From assembly GCA_002687025.1 (NCBI GenBank), contig NYZG01000189.1, forward strand, positions 1-7,903: a stretch of DNA of 7,903 nt, written 5' to 3'. Shown here piece after piece: positions 1 through 7,782 of the stretch; position 1 is the stretch's first letter, and each line of letters opens with the position of its first letter. The translations under genes and the position numbers were made by a program. The notes below the pieces were generated by a model, which had not been told where the DNA came from, did no database searches, and saw nothing but the letters and a program-made list of their open reading frames with translations. This stretch comes from Candidatus Poribacteria bacterium. GTDB lineage: Bacteria > Poribacteria > WGA-4E > GCA-2687025.

Positions 1-3000
1 CACGATCGTGATCGACACCGCCGCAAACGCTGCCCAGCCGCTACCGGATATCGTGATATCCGCGCCGGCCTTGGACTTGTCGGGGTTCGCTGCGACCGAG
101 GACGAGATCGTGAACGCGCCCGTCAGGATCGCGGTGCTGCTGGGGGAGGACACGACGAGGTCGTGTTCGCCCGCCGCAACGGCCGGGATCGTGATGGTCG
201 AGGCGAACGTGCCGTCCGCGGCGGACATGGCGTCTACGACGTCTGTCGCCGGGACCGTCGCCGGACCGACGGAGAACGTGAGTTCCTCGGTAGCCCCGAA
301 CCCGACGCCACTGACGTCGACCGTGTCGCCACGGACAACCGCCTGCAACACGCCGGCAGGTTCAAGGATCGTCCCAACGACCGCCAACGTGGTCGAGGTG
401 GAGCTGAACGGGCCGTCACCCTTGAGGGTGTGCAGTCCGCCGAGTGTCGGCTGTGCCACGCCGAAGGTCGTCGTGAACTTGCCGTACGCGTCCGTCCTCG
501 TGACGCTGGAGGTTTCGAGGGCGGACCCGTCGAACGTCACGGCGACGCCCTGCAACGGGAAGTACCCGAGGCCCTCTAGGGTGTAGGTGTTGTCCAGTTC
601 CAACTGCGCGGTGACCGTGCCATCGGCGCCGACCGCGCGCAGTTGCGGAGTGATGGTGTAGTTCACGTTCTCCCCGGAGATCGAGACTGTCAGCAGCCCG
701 CCCGGCTTAGGCGCGGACGCCGTGCCGATCGGGAAGCTGACCTCGAACTTGCCGGACGAGTCGGTGCGCACCGTGTCGCCTTCCTTAAGCCCGACGTTGA
801 CCGTCAGGTCCGAGGACGGCACGACCACGCGCTGGCCGCTGGACACGAACTGGTGCTGGACTGTGACGGATCCGATGTTCGCGCTGAGACGGGCGTTCCC
901 GGCGTCGTCGGCGGCGAAGCCGGTGACGGTCAGGGTCGCGTCGCCCGCGCCGGAGGTGCTGTCAAGCGTCAGACGGACGCCCTTCGTGATGATCTCGAGA
1001 CCACCTGAGATCTCGGAGTCCTTCCCGAACCAGTCCGACTCGACGCCCGCGCTGACACTGATGACCTTCAGACGGACCTGCGTGCGGTCCTTGTCGAAGA
1101 TGCGGTTGTCTACGCGGAAGGTGAGCTGGAAGAGCCCGGAGGTGTCCGCGGCGCCACCGGCCGTGATGGTCACGGGAGCGGAGGTGTCGGCGACGGCGTC
1201 CTCGAGGGGGCTGTCGTCCTTGGCGGTTGCGAGCATCACCTGCAGGGTGTCTCCGGCGCCCGCGCCATTACCCGTGATCGTCACCGTCTCGCCGAGGTCG
1301 AAGAGCGACTCGGAGATGCTGGTGATGTTCGGGATGACGTCGAAGAGGGCCGTGCGCGTCTCGCCGGTGTCCTTACCCACCGCGCGGATCTGCTTGGTCC
1401 CACCCGGCGTGACCGGCACGGCGAAGTTCGTGACGAACGTGCCGTTGATGGCCTGCTGCAGGATGATGGACTGGTTGGCGAAGAACACCTCGACGTTCTC
1501 GCTGGCCCCGAAGGTCGCCGACGAGGGCGTCACCATGAGGAGCGTGCCGACGGTCCCCTTGCTGACCTCGTCCGCGCCCTTCTTGACGGTGAGCTTGGCT
1601 TCACTGACGAGGATCACGAAGTCGGCCTCCGCCGACCCCGCCTTGACCTTGGTCTCGGCGTTCGGGACAACGGCGCTGCCAACCTTCACGGCTGCCGCGA
1701 AGCTGCCGACGCCGTCGGCCCGGACGGCTGTGCCGTCGGCGGCCAACTCGTCGTTACCGAGCGCATCCTTGCCAATGTAGATGTTGACCTTGGAGTCCTT
1801 GACGAACCCGTGGCCGGTGACAGTCACCTCATCGCCCGCACGCGCAGCCGAGGGGCTGGCGGCGACCGACGCCTCGATGCCCATCTTCTCGACGCCGTCC
1901 TCGGCATCGGCGCCGAAGTCGCCGACCTTTGGCTGATACGTCGTGTGCGAAGACGTGCCTTGCACGGTGAACGACTGGCCGACCGAGCCGACCGAGTTCG
2001 TGGCGGCGGCGACGGTCTGGCCGTTGCCCAACGTCACGTCCACAGCGGAACTGGCAACAAGGCCGTCCCCCTGCACGGTGACGACGTCGCCTACCTTCGC
2101 GGTGAACACACCTGCGGTGAATTCCGCGTCCTTGCCGTTGACGGTGAACGAAACGCTCTCGCTGACCGTGAAGGAACCAGCCGCGGTAGCGGTGGCGCTC
2201 CGCGCCGTGACGGTAACGACGCCCGTCGGCTGCGGCTTCGCCAGGAACCTCGCGGTGAAGCTGCCGGCGGCGTTCGCAGCGACCGTCTTGGCGTTCAGGG
2301 CGGAGCCGAAGTCCACGAAGACCGGGGAGTTGGCGCCGAACCCGTTACCCGTGACCGTGACGGTGTCACCAATGACGCCAGCGGACGGAAGCACCACGAC
2401 ACTACCCGAGACGGTGAAGGAGATGCCGAAGTCGATGGCGTCATTGCCATTGCCCCCGGCGTCCTTCTCCTGCGTCAGGCGTATCTGGTGGACGCCCGCG
2501 CCCGCGCTCGGGACGTTGAACGTGAATTCAACGTCGCCGTCGGCGTCCGTGGACACGTCCTCGGACTTGATGGCGTTGAGCGCCTTGCGGTCGACCAGCG
2601 TCTCGATCTCATCGTCGTCGAACAGGACGGTAACGCTGTCGACGCCAGGCGTCGCCGCGAGGCCGTCGGCCTTGACGGTGATGAGATTGCCGATCGCCGC
2701 AGTGGACGGAGTCGCGCTTGCGGTGACCGTGCCGACGAGCTTGAGGGCGTCGTCGCCACCGTCGAGGTCCGTGTTAACGCCGTTCAGCGTCAACGCGTGC
2801 TCTCCGGCGGATATGCCGTCCTTTCCGGCGTCAGGGATCGTCACTGACACAGCGAACGTGCCGACCGTCGTGGTCTTCACGCTCTTGTCGTCGACGGTGC
2901 CCGTGCCGTCAAGCTCCACGCCGTCCAACGCGATCTTCCCGAGGACTGTCTCTGGAAGGAAGCCCGAGCCGCTGACGGTGACCACGCTACCCGGCGTGGC

Positions 3001-6000
3001 GCTGTCGACGTTTCGGACCATCGCGTTCTTGATGGTCACGGAGGCGACGGTCTCGCCGATCGCGCCGGTTCCGATGTATGCCGGTCCCTCGAGGGAGTCC
3101 AGCGAGTTCGTGGGAGCAGGGAAGCTCACCTCGAACACACCGTTCTCGTCGGAGAGGGCCTTGCCGAGGCTGACGTTCCAGTTCCCGTCGCCAATGCGCG
3201 TGGCTATGGGACGCTGAGGCGAGGTGAGGCCGAAGTCAGCGTCGAACAGGATCGCGCCGACGATGGACCCGCCGTTGTAGTTGTAGCCGCGCACCTTGAC
3301 GGTGTCGCCCGGCTTCAGGTCAGTGACGTCGCTGATGACTGTCATCGTCGGCGTCCCGTCGGGATCCGAGTAGACGAAGTCGCCCTTGGCCGCCTCGGCG
3401 CCACTCAACAGGTTGACCGAGATCGCTCCCGTCGTGCCGAGAGTCGGCGCCGGGAAGGTCGCGGTGATGCGGCCCGTCTCGCTCGGAGTGATGAGCCCAC
3501 CGGTAGCGGTGCCCTCGGTGGCCGTCACGTTGGTGACGATCGTGCTGGGGCCGACGCGCACCTGGAACGTGGTGATGTTGGACGCGAAGCCTTCACCTCG
3601 GATCGTGACTGAGGTGTTGGCGGAGCCGGACGCGGGTGAAACCGACAGGATCGACGGCGCACGCCGGAACGTGTTCGTCGAGTCGATGGTGGCCGCGGGC
3701 GTGATGGCCCGGACATTACGACCCGCTTCCGGTCGCTTCAGCTCGGTGGCGGCGAACCGCGCGTCGACCAGGCGGCCGCGTCCGTCCGTCACATTGCCGG
3801 TGGCGAGTACCGCGTTACCCGCGGAGCCCGCTTCCGTCACACGCAACTGAACGACGGTGTTCGCGGTGAAGCCGTCGCCGCTGACCTTGACCTTGTCGTT
3901 CGTCTCGACAGCCGCTTGCACGAGGCTGCCGATATCGAGGTCGTCGTTGACGATGCTCACGCGTGGCAGGACGGTGAATGTCTCGGTGTCGCTCTCGCTG
4001 CCCTTGCCGATCGCCTGTATCAGCACCGGGCCGCCAGCAATGGCGTCATCGCCCGTGGGCAGCGTGAACGTGTGATTGAACGTGCCGTCGCTGGCGACGT
4101 TAATGTCGTCCTCGGTGTGGGCGCCCATGACGAGGGAGACTTCCTCGTCACCGTCGTCCTTGAAGCCGATCCCGAAGACGCTAACCGACGTCCCGAGCGT
4201 CCCCTGGCCGAGGCTCTGGCCGCCCGGCTTCAGGCCGGCAACACCGTATATCACCAACTCGGGGAGGATCGTGAACTTCGCGGTCAGCTTCTCCTTGTCG
4301 GCGTCGCCGGCGGCGTTGCTGAGCTCGAGGTCCTTCTCGCCGTTGCTCTGGCCGGAGACCGTGATCGAGCTGCTAACCGCGCCCTTGGCATCAGCGAGCA
4401 GCGTCTGCACCGTGGCGTCCCCGATCTTCACGGACACCGCGGCGTTAGCCGCAAAGCCCTTGGCGGACACCTCGATGACGCCGTCGCTGAGGCCGAGGCC
4501 GTCGGCCGCAAACCACAATCCACCGGACGGAGCGTTCTCCGACGCGTTGCGGATAGTGCTCTTGCTGAGGTCCAGGCCGCTGGCGATCGTCTCAATGCCG
4601 GCCTGGGCGATCAGGGAGCCGCCCGGGCTATCGGCGTTGCTGGTGGTATCCGTCGTCTCGACGATGGACAGGTTTCGGCCGCCCGAGAGGAACGGCACTT
4701 CGCTGACCTTGAAGGAGACGACGAAGGAGCCATCCGTCTTGGCGTGGAAGGTGCGCCCGGACGTCGCGGCCGAGGCCCATATGAGGCCGCCCTGGATCGC
4801 GTCGACCAACGTCACGCGCGGATCCTTGAACAGCTCCTCGGTGTCGTTGTTCTTGGCGTCAGTGCGCACACCGTCGTTGAAGAACGCCGTGGCGTCATGT
4901 GTGAGGAAGACCAGTTCGGTCGCCCCGCCGAGGGCGATACGCTCCCACTGGACCATGAGGTCCTTGGTGGACGCGAAGCCCGACCCGGTGATCGTGATGA
5001 CGTCATCGGCCCCGACGTTCTCATCGGAAGAGAGCGCGATCGCCGACTCGACCGAGTATGTCGCTTCCTCGCCCGCGACGGAGACCTTGCGGTCGCCGCC
5101 CTCGCGCGCGGGGACCGTGAGCTCGACCTTGAACGCGCCCGTGCCGTCGGTGATGACGCTCGCGCCGCTCACGGTACCAACACCACGCGCGGTCAACGGC
5201 ACGGAAACGCCGTCGAACTGGACCGGGAGCGAACTGCCGCCGGGGAATCCGCTACCGGTGACGGTTATCTTGGAGCCGACGGGCCCGCTTGTGGCGCCGT
5301 CTTCGTCCGCGATTGTCAGGCTGGCGCTTCCGCCTGCCGCCGACACCACGAAGTCCACGCTCGCGAGGACGTTCAGGGCGCCGTCGAGGGCGTCAATCTT
5401 CTTGGGCCCGCTGCTAACGCCGGGGTTCAGCGCCGCCTGGAACGCAGGTGATAGGACACCGTCGATCGTAGCGTTCGCCGTCCCGTTACCACCCACCAGC
5501 AGCCCGGAGCCGGCCGCGGCGCTGTCGTCGCGGATTGTCAACGTGATGTTGCCGAGTGGGAAGCCGGAGCCGTTGACCGTCAGCACGGTCTGTCCGGGCG
5601 TGCCGGAGACCGGGCTGACAGTGAGGCTCGCGGTAACTTGCAGAGCGCCGGCCGCTACGACGAGCGCGTCGTCGTCGGAGCCCGGATCACCGTCGATGAC
5701 GATGTCGAGTCCCAGCGCGCTGGCCTTACGCTGCGGGACCACCAACGACAGTGACAGGGAGCCATTGGCCTGCACGACGTTACCGGTCACAGCGGCCTTG
5801 GGGCCGTCGGCGCTGACGAGGAACACGTCAACAACCTTGCCCGGCGTGAAGCCGGTGCCCACCAATGTGACTGCCGAACCTACCGCAGCCCCGACAGGCC
5901 AGTCCTTGCTCTCCTTTCCACCGACGAGCGTCACCGTGCCGCCCACGGAGAAGGCGTCCTTGACGGTCGCCGACAGGATGCCGCCGGTTACGGGGTCCGT

Positions 6001-7782
6001 CGTGCCTGGCTGCTCGACGGTGATCGTCTGGTTGCCCGTGCCAGCGTCCGCGACGATGACCGTCGTGCGCTGGGAGCCGTCGGCGGCCGTCTTCGTAGCG
6101 GCGTCCTCGCCAAACGCAAGCAGCGTAGAACCGACGCGGAACTGAAGTTCGGTTTCCTTCGCGAAGCCGAGCACATCCACCACGACAGAGGAGCCAACAG
6201 CAGCGGAGCTGCCAGAGACCACAACTGCCGATGGGACGATGTTCAGCGTGACATTCTTCGTCTGGCCCGAGGAGCCCCCAGCGGCCGAAAGCGTCTGAAT
6301 GCCGCCAGGCACACTCGGAACCGTCACGCCTACATCGGCGGCGTCGACGTCCTTGCCGAATCCACCGTTGCTGGTAGCGCCCGGCAGCGAACCGTCGGCC
6401 GTCGCAATCCAGCCGTCTCGGGAGACGCTCGTCGGCGTGGAACCCGCCACGGCGAACGAAACCGTCTCTTCGCCGCCCGTGCCATCGCCGAAGCCCGAGC
6501 CGCGCACCAGGACCTCGTCGCCGACGCGGAAGGACGCTGCCTGATCCGGCGCGACGAACAACGCAGCTTCTAACAGGAAGAACTCGCCGCCGGGGTTCGT
6601 CGACGTCTGACTACCGATGAGGACGATCTCGTGCCCATCACGGTCGAACGGCTTGGACGGCACGGTGAACGTGGCTTCCAACTGCCCGAGGCTGTTGGTG
6701 TTGACCGGATCACCGACCGAGGAGCCATCGAACGTGATCGTCGTGGGCTCGGCGGCCGTGAAGCCTTCACCCTTGACGGTCAGGCTTGTCAGGGTCGTGC
6801 CTTGTGCCGGGCTGAGGCTAGCAATGGACGGCACCACCGTGACCGCATTCTCAAGCTTGACGTCGGCCGTGCTGCTCACTCCGACGGCGTGGATGTCGTA
6901 GTTCCCGGCTGTGCGGCCGGACGGGACAACACCCTCGATGTCCTCGGCGGTCCCGGACGAAGACACGGTCTTGGAGCCGATGACGTCATCGCCGAGTTTG
7001 AGCTGGACGATCTCAGAGGCGCCGTAGCCGGTGGCGTCGATCTTGACCTTGCCACCGATCTCGGTGTCGCCGCCGCCGTCTACCACGACAGCCTTCGGAT
7101 GGACGGTGAAGGTCGCCGCTTGATTCTTCAAAGTCACCGTGTGGACGCCGCGGGTCATCGCGGGGACGGTGAAGTCGACGCGGATCGCGCCGACCGTGCC
7201 GTCGAGGTCCCAGGCGCCGTTGTCGACGATCTCGTCGCCGCTGTCGCCCTTCGTGTCGTCGGCGTCGAAGTCCCACGCCGTGCCGTCGAGTCTCAGCAGG
7301 CCGACATTCAGGAACCCTGTCACGGAGCCGCGCAACGTGAAGGTATCGCCGACGTTGGCCGAGGTCGTGTGGACCGCGATCGGGTCGTCGTCGGTCGTGA
7401 TGAACCGCACCGACGCCGTGGTGCGCGTGCCACTGGGCAACGTCTCGTTGTCCTTGGCGTTCTCGTCGCGCACAAAGAGGAGGAACGGGTTGCTGAGGTT
7501 GGCGACATTCACGACGCCAGCGTTGCTCACCGGAACCGACGCGAAGAAGCTACCGAGGGCGCTGGAAGTCGTCTCGGCCAGCAGCGTGTCGTCGTCCTTG
7601 CTCCAAGCCAGGTTCTCGTTCTTGTCGAGCCAGATCCCGATCGTCGAACCTGCGGCGAAGCCGCGACCGGCGACGGTTATCGTGTCGCCAAGTTGCTTGT
7701 CCTGGACGGTGCCGACCTTGCTCTCGCTGTTGTCGATCTTGACGATGTTGTTGAGGATGAGATTGGTTTTGGAGCTTGCCAT
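1..7782 (-). CDS. Giant tandem Ig-like (IPT/TIG-type) repeat protein, C-terminus beyond window
   Basis: Probable extracellular fibre or adhesin, or an S-layer-like structural protein; no enzymatic motif is visible. The frame gives 2594 codons without a stop and runs off the left edge. Codons end overwhelmingly in C or G. The translation is rich in Gly, Ala, Ser, Thr, Val and Asp, has no cysteine, and has only about a dozen tryptophans. It is built of about 26 units of roughly 100 residues, each with a G-D-x-V-T-V-x-G-x-G-F turn and, in most, a later G-x-F-x-x-x-F-x-V-P strand. Units 4, 8 and 14 also show the S-P-x-x-G entry typical of IPT/TIG domains. No signal peptide, membrane segment or sorting motif is seen. 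The ATG at 7782 is preferred because GC-rich codon use starts there. An in-frame ATG at 7824 would add 14 basic residues, and the frame closes at a TAG at 7890-7888. Neither start has a Shine-Dalgarno site. The coding assignment is secure; the function is inferred from architecture. Confidence 0.94.
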   Translation of the reverse strand, partial: MASSKTNLILNNIVKIDNSESKVGTVQDKQLGDTITVAGRGFAAGSTIGIWLDKNENLAWSKDDDTLLAETTSSALGSFFASVPVSNAGVVNVANLSNPFLLFVRDENAKDNETLPSGTRTTASVRFITTDDDPIAVHTTSANVGDTFTLRGSVTGFLNVGLLRLDGTAWDFDADDTKGDSGDEIVDNGAWDLDGTVGAIRVDFTVPAMTRGVHTVTLKNQAATFTVHPKAVVVDGGGDTEIGGKVKIDATGYGASEIVQLKLGDDVIGSKTVSSSGTAEDIEGVVPSGRTAGNYDIHAVGVSSTADVKLENAVTVVPSIASLSPAQGTTLTSLTVKGEGFTAAEPTTITFDGSSVGDPVNTNSLGQLEATFTVPSKPFDRDGHEIVLIGSQTSTNPGGEFFLLEAALFVAPDQAASFRVGDEVLVRGSGFGDGTGGEETVSFAVAGSTPTSVSRDGWIATADGSLPGATSNGGFGKDVDAADVGVTVPSVPGGIQTLSAAGGSSGQTKNVTLNIVPSAVVVSGSSAAVGSSVVVDVLGFAKETELQFRVGSTLLAFGEDAATKTAADGSQRTTVIVADAGTGNQTITVEQPGTTDPVTGGILSATVKDAFSVGGTVTLVGGKESKDWPVGAAVGSAVTLVGTGFTPGKVVDVFLVSADGPKAAVTGNVVQANGSLSLSLVVPQRKASALGLDIVIDGDPGSDDDALVVAAGALQVTASLTVSPVSGTPGQTVLTVNGSGFPLGNITLTIRDDSAAAGSGLLVGGNGTANATIDGVLSPAFQAALNPGVSSGPKKIDALDGALNVLASVDFVVSAAGGSASLTIADEDGATSGPVGSKITVTGSGFPGGSSLPVQFDGVSVPLTARGVGTVSGASVITDGTGAFKVELTVPAREGGDRKVSVAGEEATYSVESAIALSSDENVGADDVITITGSGFASTKDLMVQWERIALGGATELVFLTHDATAFFNDGVRTDAKNNDTEELFKDPRVTLVDAIQGGLIWASAATSGRTFHAKTDGSFVVSFKVSEVPFLSGGRNLSIVETTDTTSNADSPGGSLIAQAGIETIASGLDLSKSTIRNASENAPSGGLWFAADGLGLSDGVIEVSAKGFAANAAVSVKIGDATVQTLLADAKGAVSSSITVSGQSNGEKDLELSNAAGDADKEKLTAKFTILPELVIYGVAGLKPGGQSLGQGTLGTSVSVFGIGFKDDGDEEVSLVMGAHTEDDINVASDGTFNHTFTLPTGDDAIAGGPVLIQAIGKGSESDTETFTVLPRVSIVNDDLDIGSLVQAAVETNDKVKVSGDGFTANTVVQLRVTEAGSAGNAVLATGNVTDGRGRLVDARFAATELKRPEAGRNVRAITPAATIDSTNTFRRAPSILSVSPASGSANTSVTIRGEGFASNITTFQVRVGPSTIVTNVTATEGTATGGLITPSETGRITATFPAPTLGTTGAISVNLLSGAEAAKGDFVYSDPDGTPTMTVISDVTDLKPGDTVKVRGYNYNGGSIVGAILFDADFGLTSPQRPIATRIGDGNWNVSLGKALSDENGVFEVSFPAPTNSLDSLEGPAYIGTGAIGETVASVTIKNAMVRNVDSATPGSVVTVSGSGFLPETVLGKIALDGVELDGTGTVDDKSVKTTTVGTFAVSVTIPDAGKDGISAGEHALTLNGVNTDLDGGDDALKLVGTVTASATPSTAAIGNLITVKADGLAATPGVDSVTVLFDDDEIETLVDRKALNAIKSEDVSTDADGDVEFTFNVPSAGAGVHQIRLTQEKDAGGNGNDAIDFGISFTVSGSVVVLPSAGVIGDTVTVTGNGFGANSPVFVDFGSALNAKTVAANAAGSFTARFLAKPQPTGVVTVTARSATATAAGSFTVSESVSFTVNGKDAEFTAGVFTAKVGDVVTVQGDGLVASSAVDVTLGNGQTVAAATNSVGSVGQSFTVQGTSSHTTYQPKVGDFGADAEDGVEKMGIEASVAASPSAARAGDEVTVTGHGFVKDSKVNIYIGKDALGNDELAADGTAVRADGVGSFAAAVKVGSAVVPNAETKVKAGSAEADFVILVSEAKLTVKKGADEVSKGTVGTLLMVTPSSATFGASENVEVFFANQSIILQQAINGTFVTNFAVPVTPGGTKQIRAVGKDTGETRTALFDVIPNITSISESLFDLGETVTITGNGAGAGDTLQVMLATAKDDSPLEDAVADTSAPVTITAGGAADTSGLFQLTFRVDNRIFDKDRTQVRLKVISVSAGVESDWFGKDSEISGGLEIITKGVRLTLDSTSGAGDATLTVTGFAADDAGNARLSANIGSVTVQHQFVSSGQRVVVPSSDLTVNVGLKEGDTVRTDSSGKFEVSFPIGTASAPKPGGLLTVSISGENVNYTITPQLRAVGADGTVTAQLELDNTYTLEGLGYFPLQGVAVTFDGSALETSSVTRTDAYGKFTTTFGVAQPTLGGLHTLKGDGPFSSTSTTLAVVGTILEPAGVLQAVVRGDTVDVSGVGFGATEELTFSVGPATVPATDVVDAMSAADGTFASTITIPAVAAGEHDLVVSSPSSTAILTGAFTISSSVAANPDKSKAGADITISGSGWAAFAAVSITIV
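1333..1599 (-). other. Unit 21, degenerate Ig-like unit without the G-x-G-F turn
   Basis: Residues 2062-2150 (approximate) keep the overall pattern (K-G-T-V-G-T-L-L-M-V, then V-E-V-F-F, then NGTFVTNFAVPVTPGG and a closing L-F-D-V-I-P). The glycine turn, however, is replaced by P-S-S-A-T-F around residue 2091. Neighbouring units 20 and 22 are intact in frame, so this is divergence of one unit and not a frameshift. The fold is probably preserved. Confidence 0.5.
2533..2547 (-). other. DADGD loop in unit 17, possible calcium site
   Basis: Residues 1746-1750 read DADGD, immediately before the V-E-F-T-F-N-V-P strand. The position matches the D/N-G-x-F turn of the other units, so this is the normal turn enriched in Asp. 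It may bind calcium or may just be an acidic variant of the turn. Confidence 0.28.
2749..2769 (-). other. Asp-rich loop in unit 16, possible calcium site
   Basis: Residues 1672-1678 read DLDGGDD and are preceded by N-G-V-N-T. The acidic residues are packed in a loop near the end of unit 16, just before the linker to unit 17. Such inter-domain acidic loops rigidify cadherin-like and other Ig-like fibres by binding calcium. Here this is only suggested by sequence. Confidence 0.3.
3364..3657 (-). other. Unit 14, best IPT/TIG-like domain
   Basis: Residues 1376-1473 (approximate) show PSILSVSPASG, then S-V-T-I-R-G-E-G-F with the anchor at 1399, then TGRITATFPAP. The last strand ends F-V-Y (1469-1471), the F-x-Y ending often seen in IPT/TIG domains. 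These features in the right order within about 98 residues make this the clearest family assignment in the protein. Confidence 0.7.
4456..4977 (-). other. Enlarged unit 10 with inserted segment
   Basis: Residues 936-1109 separate the anchors of units 10 and 11 by 174 residues instead of about 100. The unit starts normally (G-S-G-F-A-S, then L-M-V-Q-W). About 84 residues then pass before the D-G-S-F strand at 1017-1020, where other units need 27-45. The extra part (about 949-1012) is richer in aromatic and charged residues (W946, F959, H962, F967, F968, F985, W1002, F1012, H1013). A second extra stretch (about 1042-1093) is rich in Thr, Ser and Asn. The segment could be a loop elaboration or a small nested domain, and it is the least repeat-like part of the protein. 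Confidence 0.6.
6550..6831 (-). other. Unit 4, IPT/TIG-like domain
   Basis: Residues 318-411 (approximate) open with P-S-I-A-S-L-S-P-x-x-G and continue to V-K-G-E-G-F at residue 341. This is the typical start of an IPT/TIG domain: a strand ending in S-P, a glycine, then the V-T-x-x-G-x-x-F strand and turn. The later V-P strand is LGQLEATFTVP. Together with unit 14 it is the best basis for naming the family of the array. Confidence 0.65.
7243..7272 (-). other. Asp-rich loop in unit 2, possible calcium site
   Basis: Residues 171-180 read DFDADDTKGD, with acidic side chains at alternating positions 171, 173 and 175 followed by D176 and D180. This resembles the D-x-D-x-D calcium-binding loops common in secreted repeat proteins. 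It lies after the G-F turn of unit 2 and is followed by another acidic stretch, D-S-G-D-E. Calcium binding is inferred from spacing alone. Confidence 0.35.

Larger units (their letters stand above)
1..7713 (-). repeat. Array of about 26 diverged Ig-like domain units
   Basis: This is a protein-level repeat. The anchor is the aromatic or hydrophobic residue ending the G-x-G-F turn. Counting from the ATG at 7782, anchors fall at residues 42, 157, 253, 341, 431, 540, 645, 741, 846, 936, 1110, 1207, 1305, 1399, 1502, 1608, 1708, 1815, 1908, 1993, 2091, 2174, 2289, 2407, 2495 and 2583. Spacing is mostly 83-118 residues (mean about 102), with one outlier of 174. A second motif in most units is D/N-G-x-F followed by alternating hydrophobics and V-P, for example TGAFKVELTVP in unit 9 and DGTFNHTFTLP in unit 12. 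Many units end in T-F-T-V-x-P, giving a short proline linker. Adjacent units are well diverged in sequence and I saw no long identical DNA copies. Unit boundaries are approximate. Confidence 0.88.

Noticed and set aside
325..333. An R-G-D tripeptide at residues 2484-2486, possible integrin-type cell-binding motif
   Set aside because: The G-D is simply the conserved pair before the V-x-V-x-G strand found in many units. The preceding Arg looks incidental and lies at a strand entry, not an exposed loop.
2475..2759. Short minus-strand ORFs in other frames (also 234-419, 3525-3716, 4812-5024, 5988-6224, 6570-6770, 7013-7276, 7320-7508)
   Set aside because: They are out of frame inside the giant gene, rich in Arg, Ser and Pro as expected for a GC-rich off-frame, and have no motifs.
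3916..5451. Plus-strand ORF of 511 codons rich in Arg, Asp and Gly, with companions at 163-579, 643-1008, 1810-2847 and 6631-7821
   Set aside because: This frame is exactly codon-on-codon antisense to the real gene, so its composition is the mirror of Ala/Val/Thr/Asp codons. No recognisable protein emerges, and it overlaps another open plus-strand frame.
4076..6145. Plus-strand ORF of 689 codons, and similar ones at 8-586, 722-1780, 1943-3217, 3386-3850 and 7139-7897
   Set aside because: All lie in one plus-strand frame antisense to the giant gene. They are Ser/Thr/Pro/Val-rich low-complexity translations without domain motifs or ribosome sites, and their breaks do not follow gene-like boundaries. 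A GC-rich gene that rarely uses TTA, CTA and TCA codons leaves such frames open.
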